A stretch of DNA of 64,000 nucleotides from Rheinheimera sp. (lineage in GTDB: Bacteria > Pseudomonadota > Gammaproteobacteria > Enterobacterales > Alteromonadaceae): NCBI RefSeq assembly GCF_030690345.1, contig NZ_JAUYGV010000009.1:310001-374000 (forward strand), in the 5' to 3' direction. The stretch's first letter is position 1. Every line of letters starts with the position of its first letter. The notes below the pieces were generated by a model that worked only from the letters and a program-made list of their open reading frames with translations, had not been told where the DNA came from and ran no database searches. Of the stretch, positions 42,067 through 50,545 are shown piece by piece. A program made the position numbers and the translations under genes.

Positions 42067-42739
42067 CAACAGTTTACTTAACAGCCTGACGGATTGGTCA
42101 GACAGCAATAGTCCGGATAGCGCCGGCGAAGGCGATTTTATGCAAAGGCTCAGCGCCGCATTAAGCCCCGACGACGCCGAAGATACGGCGCAGCAGGCGG
42201 CTCAGCTGGTTAGTGCGCTAAGCGGCGGGGCTGACACCGGCAAGGCAGGGCTTACCAGCTCAGACGCCATGTTCGCCGCGCTAACGCAGAATATGATGCA
42301 AACTATGGTGCAGGCGGCGTTAACGCCGCCACAAGCGCAGGCCGAAGCAGGGGCGACCGACACTGATGCAACCGCCTTTAGCGAAGGTGGCGTACCCGGC
42401 TTTGGCGACGTGTTGGATATTGTTAACCCGCTGCAGCATATCCCCGTAGTAAGCCAGTATTACCGTGATTGGACCGGTGATGATATGGGCTATATCTCCC
42501 AGGTGGCCGGTGGCGCCTTCTGGGGCGGTAGCCTTGGCGTTGCCGCGTCTTTTGTCAATCTGGGCCTGACCAGCGTAATGGGCCAAAGCCCGACGCAATA
42601 TATGCAGCAGTTTTTTGCCGGCGATGAAGCCGCTACGGCCGGCAGCAACAGCAGTGCAGTGAGTAACAGTCCGGTCAGTACCAGCAGCTCAGTCGCCGGC
42701 ACTACCAGCACAACGGCGCGCAGCCCCATCAGCAGTTAA
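42056..42739 (+). CDS. Uncharacterised protein with NPLQHIP core, flagellar ring operon
   Basis: A 227-residue protein that I cannot assign to a described family. Residues 1-110 are acidic, Ala/Gln-rich and low in complexity. Residues ~116-171 form a conserved-looking core with 'DVLDIVNPLQHIPVVSQYY', 'WTGDD' and a glycine-rich hydrophobic stretch 'GGAFWGGSLGVAASFVNLG' that could be a helical hairpin. The tail (190-227) is Ser/Thr/Ala-rich. No signal peptide. Similar NPLQHxP segments occur, to my recollection, in hypothetical proteins of other proteobacteria. The ATG at 42056 lies inside the FlgT-like gene. Confidence 0.75.
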   Translation: MQINNSLLNSLTDWSDSNSPDSAGEGDFMQRLSAALSPDDAEDTAQQAAQLVSALSGGADTGKAGLTSSDAMFAALTQNMMQTMVQAALTPPQAQAEAGATDTDATAFSEGGVPGFGDVLDIVNPLQHIPVVSQYYRDWTGDDMGYISQVAGGAFWGGSLGVAASFVNLGLTSVMGQSPTQYMQQFFAGDEAATAGSNSSAVSNSPVSTSSSVAGTTSTTARSPISS

Positions 42740-42897
42740 ACCGGTACAAGCTGCCATTACCCGGGCCTTAACGGCCCTTAACCGGCAGCTACTGCCACGG
42801 CGGTGCTAACATTTTTGCTAAAAGCCCTTACTAACCCTACAGATCGCCGCCACAACCAGGTATACTTTCCAGTCATTTTTTCAGTGAGTCACTTCGC

Positions 42898-43818
42898 ATG
42901 CATAAGTACGATATTAAAACCTTCCAGGGCTTAATACTGGCCTTACAGGATTACTGGGCACGCCAGGGCTGTGTTTTGGTACAGCCGTTAGATCTGGAAG
43001 TTGGCGCCGGTACTTTCCACCCGATGACCTTTTTACGCTCACTGGGGCCGGAACCTACTAACGTGGCCTATGTGCAACCTTGCCGCCGGCCAACAGACGG
43101 CCGCTACGGCGAAAACCCGAACCGGTTGCAGCACTATTATCAGTTTCAGGTAATTTTAAAACCATCACCGGACAATATTCAGGAGCTGTACTTAGGCTCG
43201 TTACGTGAACTGGGTATTGATACCCTGGTACACGATATCCGCTTTGTTGAAGACAACTGGGAATCGCCAACGCTGGGCGCCTGGGGTTTGGGCTGGGAAG
43301 TGTGGTTAAACGGCATGGAAGTCACCCAGTTTACCTACTTCCAGCAGGTAGGTGGCTTAGAGTGCCGCCCGGTAACCGGCGAAATTACTTACGGTTTAGA
43401 GCGTCTGGCAATGTATATCCAGGGCGTCGATTCTATTTATGACCTGGTTTGGACTGACGGCCCGCTGGGCCGCGTCACCTATGGCGACGTGTTCCACCAG
43501 AACGAAGTAGAGCAAAGTACCTATAACTTTGAGCACGCTGATGTTGCCGCGTTGTTCAGCTACTTTGACCAGTGCGAAAAAGAAAGCCAGTACTTAATTG
43601 AGCAAGGCCTGGCACTGCCGGCCTACGAGAAAGTAATGAAGGCCTCGCATGCGTTTAATATGCTCGATGCCCGCCACGCTATTTCGGTAACCGAGCGCCA
43701 GCGCTATATTCTGCGGGTGCGGGCACTGGCCAAAGCCTGTGCAGAAGCCTATTACGCTACGCGTGAAAAGCTGGGTTTCCCACTATGTAACAACCAGCGC
43801 AGCAAGCAGGAGGCATAA
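42898..43818 (+). CDS. glyQ: Glycyl-tRNA synthetase alpha subunit
   Basis: A 306-residue class II synthetase alpha chain. It begins with '[20 protein letters not shown]' and has '[20 protein letters not shown]' (motif 2 region). It charges tRNA-Gly with the beta subunit as an alpha2beta2 enzyme. Length matches E. coli (303). The stop overlaps the glyS start (TAATG). Confidence 0.98.
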   Translation: MHKYDIKTFQGLILALQDYWARQGCVLVQPLDLEVGAGTFHPMTFLRSLGPEPTNVAYVQPCRRPTDGRYGENPNRLQHYYQFQVILKPSPDNIQELYLGSLRELGIDTLVHDIRFVEDNWESPTLGAWGLGWEVWLNGMEVTQFTYFQQVGGLECRPVTGEITYGLERLAMYIQGVDSIYDLVWTDGPLGRVTYGDVFHQNEVEQSTYNFEHADVAALFSYFDQCEKESQYLIEQGLALPAYEKVMKASHAFNMLDARHAISVTERQRYILRVRALAKACAEAYYATREKLGFPLCNNQRSKQEA

Positions 43819-45875
43819 TGAGCGTGCAAGATTTTTTTGTTGAAATTGGCACCGAAGAGCTGCCACCCAAGTCGTTAAAAACCCTGGCCAGCGCCTTTGC
43901 TGATAACCTGAGTGCCGAACTGGCCAAGCTGGAATTAAGCCACGCCGACGTACTTTGGTACGCCGCACCACGCCGTTTAGCCGTGCGCATTAATGGCTTA
44001 GCCGCACAGCAGGCGGATAAGATGGTCGAAAAACGCGGCCCGGCTATTGCGTCGGCCTTTGATGCCGACGGCAAACCCACTAAAGCCGCCCAGGGCTGGG
44101 CTGCCGGTTGTGGTATTACGGTAGAGCAGGCTGAAAGGCTGGAAACCGATAAAGGCGCCTGGCTGCTGCATAAAGCTAAAGTGGTTGGCGCGGCAACGGT
44201 AACCTTGCTGCCGGAAGTAGTGCAGCAGGCGTTGGCTAAGTTGCCGATTGCCAAGCCAATGCGTTGGGGCAATTCAACCGCTGAGTTTATCCGCCCGGTA
44301 CATACCATTATTATGCTGTACGGCAAAGACGTAGTACCGGCGACGATTCTGGGCCGCGTCAGTGGTAACCAGACCCATGGCCATCGCTTCCATGCACCGG
44401 AAAAAGTCACGGTTAACCATGCCGATGACTATCTGGCAACCTTACGTAAGGCGTTTGTGGTGGCAGATTTTGCTGAACGTAAGGCCTTTATCGCTGCAGA
44501 AGTAGCGAAAACCGCGGCCGGGTTGAACGGCAAAGCGCTGATGGATGATGCCTTGCTGGAAGAAGTTACTGCCCTGGTGGAATGGCCGGTGGTGTTAGTG
44601 GGCAGCTTTGAGCAAAGCTTCCTGCAAGTGCCGGCAGAGCCGTTAATCTCTACCATGAAAGATAACCAGAAGTACTTCCCGTTGTTAGACCAAAACGGCA
44701 AGCTGCTGAATAAGTTTATCTTTGTCGCCAATATTGCCAGTAAAGATCCGCAACAAATTATTTCCGGTAACGAAAAAGTAGTACGGCCGCGCTTATCTGA
44801 CGCACAGTTCTTCTTTAATACCGACCGTAAGCAAAAGCTGGCACAACGCTTAGACAGTTTAAAAACAGTACTGTTTCAGCAGCAGCTGGGCACCCTGGCG
44901 GAAAAGTCAGAGCGTATCAGTAAGGTTGCCGGCTTTGTCGCGGCAAAAATTGGTGCAGAGCAAGCCGCTGCCGAGCGCGCCGGTTTACTGTCCAAGGCCG
45001 ACTTAATGACCAATATGGTTGGCGAGTTCCCCGAAGTGCAGGGCATTATGGGTATGCATTATGCCCGGTTGGATGGCGAAGGCGAAGCCGTAGCGCTGGC
45101 CTTGAATGAACAGTATATGCCGCGCTTTGCCGGCGACCAGCTACCCAGCCGGTTAGAAGGTGCAGCAGTCGCCATTGCCGATAAGCTGGATACCTTAGTG
45201 GGTATTTTCGGCATTGGCCAAGCGCCGAAAGGCGATAAAGACCCGTTTGCGCTGCGCCGTGCCGCCATAGGTGCGCTGCGCATTATGGTCGAAAAGCAGC
45301 TGCCGCTGGATCTGGTGGATATTATCGCCTTTAGCCAACAAACCTTCGGCACTAAGCTGAGTAACGCCAAGGTGGCAGAAGAGGTACTCGACTTTATGCT
45401 CGGCCGTTTCCGCGCCTGGTATGAAGTCGAGGGCTACAGCGTTGATGTGATTCAGGCTGTATTGGCACGCCGACCGACTAACCCGGCGGATTTCGACCGT
45501 CGTGTTAAGGCAGTAGCAGAGTTCGGTAAGCTGGACGCCGCGGCGGCCTTAGCCGCAGCGAATAAGCGGGTGGCGAATATACTGGCTAAAGTAGAGGGTG
45601 ATATTGCCGCTACGGTAAATACCGCTTTATTGCAGGAAGATGCCGAGCAGGCGCTGCACAGCGCCATCGTGGCGGAGCAAGCGTATCAGGCCGGCCAGCA
45701 TAGCTATGCCGAAGGCCTGGCGCACCTGGCATCAATGCGGGATGTGATTGACAGCTTCTTCGACAAAGTGATGGTAAATGCTGATGACGCGGCCGTGCGG
45801 GCCAACCGCCAGGCGTTGTTAAAGCAATTGCGTGAGTTGTTTTTGCAAGTAGCCGATATTTCCGTACTGCAATAA
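43818..45875 (+). CDS. glyS: Glycyl-tRNA synthetase beta subunit
   Basis: A 685-residue beta chain (E. coli 689). It opens '[20 protein letters not shown]' and includes '[15 protein letters not shown]', the HD-like '[18 protein letters not shown]', and a C-terminal anticodon-binding (DALR-like) region. A GGAGG lies just before the ATG, inside glyQ. A terminator follows. Confidence 0.98.
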   Translation: MSVQDFFVEIGTEELPPKSLKTLASAFADNLSAELAKLELSHADVLWYAAPRRLAVRINGLAAQQADKMVEKRGPAIASAFDADGKPTKAAQGWAAGCGITVEQAERLETDKGAWLLHKAKVVGAATVTLLPEVVQQALAKLPIAKPMRWGNSTAEFIRPVHTIIMLYGKDVVPATILGRVSGNQTHGHRFHAPEKVTVNHADDYLATLRKAFVVADFAERKAFIAAEVAKTAAGLNGKALMDDALLEEVTALVEWPVVLVGSFEQSFLQVPAEPLISTMKDNQKYFPLLDQNGKLLNKFIFVANIASKDPQQIISGNEKVVRPRLSDAQFFFNTDRKQKLAQRLDSLKTVLFQQQLGTLAEKSERISKVAGFVAAKIGAEQAAAERAGLLSKADLMTNMVGEFPEVQGIMGMHYARLDGEGEAVALALNEQYMPRFAGDQLPSRLEGAAVAIADKLDTLVGIFGIGQAPKGDKDPFALRRAAIGALRIMVEKQLPLDLVDIIAFSQQTFGTKLSNAKVAEEVLDFMLGRFRAWYEVEGYSVDVIQAVLARRPTNPADFDRRVKAVAEFGKLDAAAALAAANKRVANILAKVEGDIAATVNTALLQEDAEQALHSAIVAEQAYQAGQHSYAEGLAHLASMRDVIDSFFDKVMVNADDAAVRANRQALLKQLRELFLQVADISVLQ

Positions 45876-45894
45876 TACGTTGAAATAACTACAG

Positions 45895-45921
45895 AAAAGC
45901 CAGCTTAATGCTGGCTTTTTT
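45895..45921 (+). terminator. Intrinsic terminator of glyQS
   Basis: AAAAGCCAGC/GCTGGCTTTTTT with a TTAAT loop, 20 bases past the glyS stop. Confidence 0.93.
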
Positions 45922-45949
45922 ATTGCCGCTAAATAAAGCTTAGCTAAGG

Positions 45950-45975
45950 TGAACCTACAGGTTCAGTGAATCGTC
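45950..45975 (+). promoter_or_regulatory. ECF-type promoter of the sigma factor gene
   Basis: TGAACC (45950-45955), 16 bases, then CGTC (45972-45975) resembles ECF promoters (AAC in -35, CGT in -10; for example sigma-W TGAAAC-N16-CGTA). The -35 is the left arm of a perfect palindrome TGAACC-TACA-GGTTCA (45950-45965). It lies ~35 bases before the ECF sigma gene, so autoregulation is likely. Confidence 0.55.
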
Positions 45976-46009
45976 TTTTACCGGCAAGCAATAACAATAC
46001 GGGCTACGG

Positions 46010-46531
46010 ATGCAACAGGCACAACTGGATTTACTGGTACTGGCAATGCAAGCCGGCGATAAACGCGCGTTTTCGCTGGTGTACCGGCATTATCACCGTG
46101 ACCTGCGCCGTTTCGCGGCTTACCTGTTGCATAACCCGGCCGCTGCGGAAGATCTGGTGCATAACGTTTGGCTTAAAGTCAGCCGGCGTATCGGCCGGTT
46201 GCAGGACCCGCAGTTGTTTACCAGTTGGCTATACCGCGCGGTGCGCTGGGAAGTGCTGGATTATCAAAAGCAGGCCGCGCAGCGCAAGCATCAAAGCCTG
46301 GACGACAACGACGGCTGTTTTATCGCTGCCGCGGACGACAACAGCAGTGATTTAACCAAAGCCATGGCGCAGCTGGCAGACAACGAACGGTTAGTACTGC
46401 AATTACATTACTTGCACGAGCTGGAAATAATACAAATAGCACTGGTACTGGATATTCCTGCCGGCACGGTGAAATCACGGTTGCACCGCGCCCGTAAGCA
46501 GCTGCAACAGCAACTGCAAGCCATCAACTGA
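46010..46531 (+). CDS. ECF-family RNA polymerase sigma factor
   Basis: A 173-residue sigma-70-type ECF factor. Region 2 (~15-85) has 'LVYRHYHRDLRRFAAYLLHN', 'AEDLVHNVWLKVSRRI' and 'LFTSWLYRAVRWEVLDYQK'. Region 4 (~115-170) has 'LADNERLVLQLHYLHELEI' and 'IPAGTVKSRLHRARKQLQQ'. The inputs and regulon are unknown; it belongs to the type paired with a small membrane protein, here the next gene ten bases downstream. Confidence 0.93.
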   Translation: MQQAQLDLLVLAMQAGDKRAFSLVYRHYHRDLRRFAAYLLHNPAAAEDLVHNVWLKVSRRIGRLQDPQLFTSWLYRAVRWEVLDYQKQAAQRKHQSLDDNDGCFIAAADDNSSDLTKAMAQLADNERLVLQLHYLHELEIIQIALVLDIPAGTVKSRLHRARKQLQQQLQAIN

Positions 46532-46541
46532 GGATAAGGCT

Positions 46542-46913
46542 ATGACATTAGATAGTGATATTAAGCAACAACTGGCAAAACAAGCGGCAGAGCTGGACAA
46601 ACTAATGCGTGAAGAGCAGGGGCTGGATAAGGTATTAGCGTCCGGCTTTAAAGGCGGGCTCGGCGCTATTATGACCATAGCGTATATTTTGGCCGTGCTG
46701 CTGGCGCTGGCTATTTTTTACTGCGGCTATCAGTTTTTTACTGCTGAGCCTGAGCAACAACTTTATTGGGGTGTATTGCTGCTGCTGGCATTTCAGGCCC
46801 AGGTAGGCACCAAGCTATGGATTTGGCTGGAAACCCATCGCAGCGCAACACTGCGCGAACTAAAACGGCTGGAGTTGGCGGTGGCGGAGCTAAGCGGACA
46901 ACAGAGACACTAA
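46542..46913 (+). CDS. Small membrane protein paired with ECF sigma (DUF6768-like)
   Basis: A 123-residue protein. The charged N-terminus ('QQLAKQAAELDKLMREEQGL') precedes two predicted membrane helices (~43-67 and ~77-95), then 'TKLWIWLETHRSATLRELKR', a pattern I associate with DUF6768 proteins encoded after ECF sigma genes. It may act as an anti-sigma or signal-sensing partner; it lacks the zinc anti-sigma HxxxCxxC motif. Coding starts 10 bases after the sigma gene. Confidence 0.75.
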   Translation: MTLDSDIKQQLAKQAAELDKLMREEQGLDKVLASGFKGGLGAIMTIAYILAVLLALAIFYCGYQFFTAEPEQQLYWGVLLLLAFQAQVGTKLWIWLETHRSATLRELKRLELAVAELSGQQRH

Positions 46914-46940
46914 ACAGGAAACACAGACGTTGGCCGGATA

Positions 46941-46977
46941 AAAAAACAATTAAGCCGGCATCTTGTCGGCTTAATTG
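46941..46977 (-). terminator. Intrinsic terminator of the PEP-CTERM gene
   Basis: On the minus strand the perfect 11-bp stem CAATTAAGCCG/CGGCTTAATTG is followed by TTTTTT, about 20 bases past the stop codon at 46997. Confidence 0.9.
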
Positions 46978-46996
46978 CTGCGTCTAACGGTTGCTG

Positions 46997-47587
46997 TTAG
47001 CTGCGGCGACGGCGGGCGGCGATACCAATCAGGCCCAGGCCCAATATTGCCAGCGTAGCCGGCTCCGGTACTTGTGCTACTGCAGCTTGGCTGACACGAA
47101 AGGCCAGTGACTCGTTACAGCTGTTAGTGCAGCCGTGGAAGTCGAAATCGGCAAGGCTCCATTGCCCGTCAGTACCTTGTGACCAGTCTATCCAGCTGTA
47201 ATTGCTAAACCATGGTGCTGCAACCGCTACATCGAATTGTGGTGCTGTGCCAGACAGTACATAAGCTAAATGGGCGCCGGATGCTTCGTCCAGGTTGTTG
47301 CCGGTAGCATAGTCTACGTTGGCGCCTTCAAAGGCGAAGTCAAAGCCGGTCAGGCCACCAATGTCGTCATAGATATCTAATGTCATCGGTGCCCAGCCAA
47401 ATAGAGATTGGACGGAGAAATCGAAACCGCTCTGGCCTCTGTTCTGGCTTACAGGTGATATCCACGCAACATCATAACCGTTGATGGTTATGTAAGCGTT
47501 ATCGGGTAATTGAGTATTAATTAGTGCGGCGGAAGAACTAAAGCTGCTTAAAGCAAGCAACAAGGCAGATACTACTTTTATTTTCAT
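46997..47587 (-). CDS. PEP-CTERM sorting-domain protein
   Basis: A 196-residue exported protein. A signal peptide (residues 1-20, 'ALLLALSSFSSSA') is followed by a beta-rich region with no family I recognise, including a Cys pair 'HGCTNSCNES'. The C-terminal sorting signal has 'VPEPATLAILGLGLIG' then 'AARRRRS'. Such proteins are processed by an exosortase (EpsH/XrtA type) and sent to the envelope or matrix. No exosortase is in the window. An AAAGAG lies upstream of the ATG. Confidence 0.9.
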   Translation of the reverse strand: MKIKVVSALLLALSSFSSSAALINTQLPDNAYITINGYDVAWISPVSQNRGQSGFDFSVQSLFGWAPMTLDIYDDIGGLTGFDFAFEGANVDYATGNNLDEASGAHLAYVLSGTAPQFDVAVAAPWFSNYSWIDWSQGTDGQWSLADFDFHGCTNSCNESLAFRVSQAAVAQVPEPATLAILGLGLIGIAARRRRS

Positions 47588-47968
47588 TATATTAACTCTT
47601 TACTGATTACTGCACATATGGCATTGCTCTGACAGAGCGCGGCAAGTCAGCAATAAGCATGCCTAAAGTTAAGCCATTGATATTTATCAAATATTGTTTG
47701 TGTGAGTTATGTGGTTGTAAATAAAACTGACAAACTCCGCCATTCCAGGCTACTGGCTGAATGAGCGCTTGTTTAAACAACCGGTAATCCGCTGCTGTCG
47801 CAATCGGTAAAGCGCGCCAAAGCAGCAAACTAAAGTTAGCTAAAACAGTGTGCTTTGCGCTATTAGCGGCATGTTTTATTCAACATAACTCCTTACATTT
47901 AACAACTTAATTATCATCAGGTTTTCTGTCAGTCTGGTGTTCGTTAAAAGTCACGTAAGGACGCTGCA
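47588..47968. other. Divergent spacer between PEP-CTERM and S1 protease genes
   Basis: This 381-base stretch is AT-richer than its surroundings. It holds a minus-strand open frame (47607-47828) with only TTG/CTG starts, which I do not accept as a gene. Promoters for the two flanking secreted proteins must lie here, but none is clear enough to place. Confidence 0.5.
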
Positions 47969-48841
47969 ATGTACAACAATATCAATCTGAAACAGCTAAG
48001 TGCTGTTTGCCTGATTGCGACTGGTATGTTCACTGCTTCGGTGTCAGCCATTGTCATTCGTCATGATAAACCCGCAGAGCTTTATCTGGCCTCTAAAGCC
48101 GATTTCCCGCCGTTGGCGACGTTTTACAATATAGGTGTGCACGGCACTTTGATTGCGCCTGACTGGGTGTTAACTGCAGCGCATACCGTGTTTTGCCTGA
48201 ATCCTGGCCAGAGCATTGCGGTGGGCGATGAATTGGTTGAGGTTAAAGCACGTTATAGTTACCCCTCTTATCAGTTGGGTGAGCAGAATGATTTGGCCCT
48301 GATCCAGCTGGCAAAACCAGTGCTGAGCGTAGCGCCTGCCAAATTATACCGCCAACAGGATGAGCGTGAGCAGGTGTTGTGGTTTATCGGCAGTGGTGGC
48401 ACCGGCACAGGTTTAACCGGCGAAACAGTCGGCTACAAAGAAAACAACGGAGTGCTGCGTAAGGCGCAAAATAAAGTGGTAGCAGTGACTAAATCCGATT
48501 TGAGATTTGTGTTTGAATCAGGTCAACACGGGCTTGAGCTGGAGGGCGTATCGGGTAATGGCGACAGCGGTGGCCCGGCCTATCTGAAACAAGACGATGG
48601 CTATTACTTGCTAGGTGTAAGCTCCAGAGTAGATTCATGGTTTAAAGATGTAGGCGAGTACGGCGTAAAAGAGCTGTACACCCGGGTATCCAGCCACGCC
48701 AATTGGATCGATCAGGTAATGGCGGCCGACAATGGAGAAAGAGCCAAACTCAGCTCATCCGACGGTTTCCTGCAAGATGGCATGACAGCAGAAAATTTAC
48801 CGGGTATTTGTGCATCGATAAGTTTGAAAACGCCGGTTTAA
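47969..48841 (+). CDS. Secreted trypsin-like (S1) serine protease
   Basis: A 290-residue protein with a signal peptide cleaved near residue 27 ('TASVSA'). The catalytic triad is His72 ('LTAAHTV'), Asp108 ('NDLALIQL') and Ser200 ('GNGDSGGPAY'). The specificity pocket region 'YLLGVSSRVDSWF' and 'YTRVSSHANWI' follow. The C-terminal ~45 residues after the fold are unassigned. Likely exported to the periplasm or medium. Its stop TAA overlaps that of the ParE-like remnant on the other strand (TTAA). Confidence 0.93.
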   Translation: MYNNINLKQLSAVCLIATGMFTASVSAIVIRHDKPAELYLASKADFPPLATFYNIGVHGTLIAPDWVLTAAHTVFCLNPGQSIAVGDELVEVKARYSYPSYQLGEQNDLALIQLAKPVLSVAPAKLYRQQDEREQVLWFIGSGGTGTGLTGETVGYKENNGVLRKAQNKVVAVTKSDLRFVFESGQHGLELEGVSGNGDSGGPAYLKQDDGYYLLGVSSRVDSWFKDVGEYGVKELYTRVSSHANWIDQVMAADNGERAKLSSSDGFLQDGMTAENLPGICASISLKTPV

Positions 48842-48978
48842 TCTTTGAAGTGACAAAGTGCGGGTACCCCTGAACTGCTTTGTGCTATGCCCCAGGTTTT
48901 AACAGTATAACGGGCGATATACCGCAGGTCTTGAACGGCCTCAGTAGTTAAACGATAACGCTTTTTAGCGCTTGCCAT
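48838..48978 (-). pseudogene. Truncated ParE/RelE-family toxin
   Basis: A 46-codon frame starts at an ATG inside the antitoxin stop region and reads 'KKRYRLTTEAVQDLRYIARY' then 'TVKTWGIAQ', which is the N-terminal third of ParE-type toxins (usually ~95-100 residues). After 'IAQS' the sequence becomes unrelated ('SSGVPALCHFKD') and stops at the end of the protease gene. The catalytic C-terminal part is missing, so the toxin is almost surely inactive. Confidence 0.75.
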
Positions 48979-49228
48979 CATCGGCTACTGCCTGCTCGAA
49001 TATATCAGTGACGCTTTGCTCAGAATAGTTGCCGTTATAGGCGCTGGTTAGCCGCTGTTGCAGTAGAGTTTCCAACTGCTTCACAGAGTAGTTTTTCGGC
49101 TGCTCTTCCGCTTGCTGTGGTAGCACCTTGTCCAGAATAAAATCTTTAATGCTTTTGCCCTGCAATGCAGCCATCGCTTTTAATAGCTGATGCTGCTCAG
49201 GTGTCACTTCTATCGATAATCTGCTCAC
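48965..49228 (-). CDS. Ribbon-helix-helix antitoxin of a ParDE-like pair
   Basis: An 87-residue protein. The N-terminal ribbon-helix-helix is 'RLSIEVTPEQHQLLKAMAAL' followed by 'GKSIKDFILDKVL'. The C-terminal half, which would wrap the toxin, is Gln/Glu-rich. It overlaps the toxin remnant by 14 bases in the usual antitoxin-first order. The antitoxin is intact even though its toxin is truncated. A palindromic operator lies upstream. Confidence 0.85.
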   Translation of the reverse strand: MSRLSIEVTPEQHQLLKAMAALQGKSIKDFILDKVLPQQAEEQPKNYSVKQLETLLQQRLTSAYNGNYSEQSVTDIFEQAVADDGKR

Positions 49229-49276
49229 TACGCGCTCCGGTGCTGATTACTAAGGCAGCTTAAAGTATAAACATGA

Positions 49277-49301
49277 TGCACTAATGTGCAAATGTACATT
49301 T
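49277..49301. promoter_or_regulatory. Palindromic operator upstream of the antitoxin
   Basis: TGCAC-TAAT-GTGCA (49277-49290) is followed directly by AAATGTACATTT (49290-49301). Such paired palindromes are typical binding sites for ribbon-helix-helix antitoxins, which repress their own operons. Confidence 0.6.
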
Positions 49302-49423
49302 GTGTGTGATGGACAACATAAGCGTGAATAAAACTATTGTCGTTGACTGTTTGGTCTACTACTGTAGGGCTTGTTGACAACCCATAGCAGCGAATAATTT
49401 AACAAAAAGGAAGCCCGGTTTTG

Positions 49424-50257
49424 GTGAGCTCAAACAAACTTACAGAGGCAGATATAGCTGGATTGGATTATCATCATCATGAATTTAGAGCGTCTTATCA
49501 AGACATTATGAACCTTCTGGTCAATGTCGAAATTTTAAATCGTTGTATAACTGCCTGTGCAAATGTCCCTTTCCCAGAGGATACATCATGCCCGTCTTAT
49601 TTGGATTTCGCCGAAAGAATCCAAACGTATTTCCTTAATAGCCAAGCACTACATGAAATGCTTACTACCACTAAGGGATACACAAATGAGCGTAGTGATG
49701 TTTCAGATGAATTTAAAGCTATGGTGATATTCGCAAAAGTTATCAGGAACAAAGTTGCTCATGAAGGTGTTTGGATACCTTATGCAACGAGAGGTGTTGT
49801 TAAGGATAAAGGAAGGTTTAAATTTTTCGCACTTCCCAAGGCAAATTTAAAAAAAATGATCATTGAGGCTTCAATTCGGGATAAACAGAAGGCAGTTAAT
49901 GCTTTCAAGATAGGTTCAAGTAATGATGAGTCAGAAATGCAGAAACTTGTCGATTTGGATAATCAACTAATTGATTTAATTAAGAGGTCAAACGACTGGA
50001 CGGAGGAAGCACTAAAATACTTAGATGCACATTACAGTGGGGAATTTGAAGTCCACAATTTTATGCTGAATCATTATAGGATTTTCGTACCTTGGGTTAT
50101 TAGACACTTCGAGCGAAGAACCAGAGAGCAGAAAGTCAAACAAGTATCTGAGTTGCGAAGAAAGGCGAATATCAAAACTTTGGATGAAAAGCTCGAAGCG
50201 TGTAAGCAGCTGTATCAGGAGTTCACCACTCAAACAAATGCAGACCACAAATCTTAG
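49424..50257 (+). CDS. Orphan protein with HEPN-type motif
   Basis: A ~277-residue soluble, mainly helical protein with no family I can name. '[12 protein letters not shown]' contains R-x4-H (Arg108, His113), the motif of HEPN ribonucleases and nucleotide-binding HEPN domains. The C-terminal ~60 residues are charged and helical. AAAGGAAG lies upstream; GTG at 49424 or TTG at 49421 could be the start. Base composition is clearly AT-richer than the neighbours, with unlike codon use, suggesting recent acquisition. Its stop overlaps tusA's stop (TTAG). Confidence 0.7.
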   Translation: MSSNKLTEADIAGLDYHHHEFRASYQDIMNLLVNVEILNRCITACANVPFPEDTSCPSYLDFAERIQTYFLNSQALHEMLTTTKGYTNERSDVSDEFKAMVIFAKVIRNKVAHEGVWIPYATRGVVKDKGRFKFFALPKANLKKMIIEASIRDKQKAVNAFKIGSSNDESEMQKLVDLDNQLIDLIKRSNDWTEEALKYLDAHYSGEFEVHNFMLNHYRIFVPWVIRHFERRTREQKVKQVSELRRKANIKTLDEKLEACKQLYQEFTTQTNADHKS

Positions 50258-50502
50258 CGACTAACTTTTTTAACTACATACCGATACGGCAGCTCCGCTG
50301 TATCACTGCCCACTAACTCGTGATCCATAAAGCGGCAGAAGGCCGGGATATCGCGGGTGGTGGCGGGGTCGTCGGCGATAATCAGTAAAGTTTCCCCCAC
50401 CTGCATTTTGCGAATTTGCAGCCGTATCATCATTACCGGCTCGGGGCAGCGCATGCCTAAGGCATCCAGGGTTTGATCTGCGCTGCTGAAAATATCTTCC
50501 AT
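50254..50502 (-). CDS. tusA: Sulfurtransferase TusA
   Basis: An 82-residue TusA/SirA-like protein. The conserved motif '[16 protein letters not shown]' has the sulfur-carrying Cys19 in the CPxP. It passes sulfur from IscS to TusBCD for 2-thiouridine in tRNA. Length matches E. coli TusA (81). It sits just outside fadA, as in related genomes. Confidence 0.95.
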   Translation of the reverse strand: MEDIFSSADQTLDALGMRCPEPVMMIRLQIRKMQVGETLLIIADDPATTRDIPAFCRFMDHELVGSDTAELPYRYVVKKVSR

Positions 50503-50545
50503 CTGTACTCCGGTAAAAGTTTAACTTCACGAGTGAGGTTACTTC

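Noticed and set aside
42757..42790. Short GC hairpin after the NPLQHIP-protein gene as a terminator
   Set aside because: The stem is short and imperfect and no T-run follows.
43757..44410. 217-codon minus-strand open frame across glyQ/glyS
   Set aside because: It is antisense to two certain genes, has low-complexity Ser/Ala/Thr-rich translation and no ribosome-binding site; a shadow of codon bias.
47607..47828. 73-codon minus-strand frame upstream of the PEP-CTERM gene
   Set aside because: Only TTG/CTG starts are available, with no ribosome-binding site and no similarity I recognise, although the spot is otherwise gene-free.
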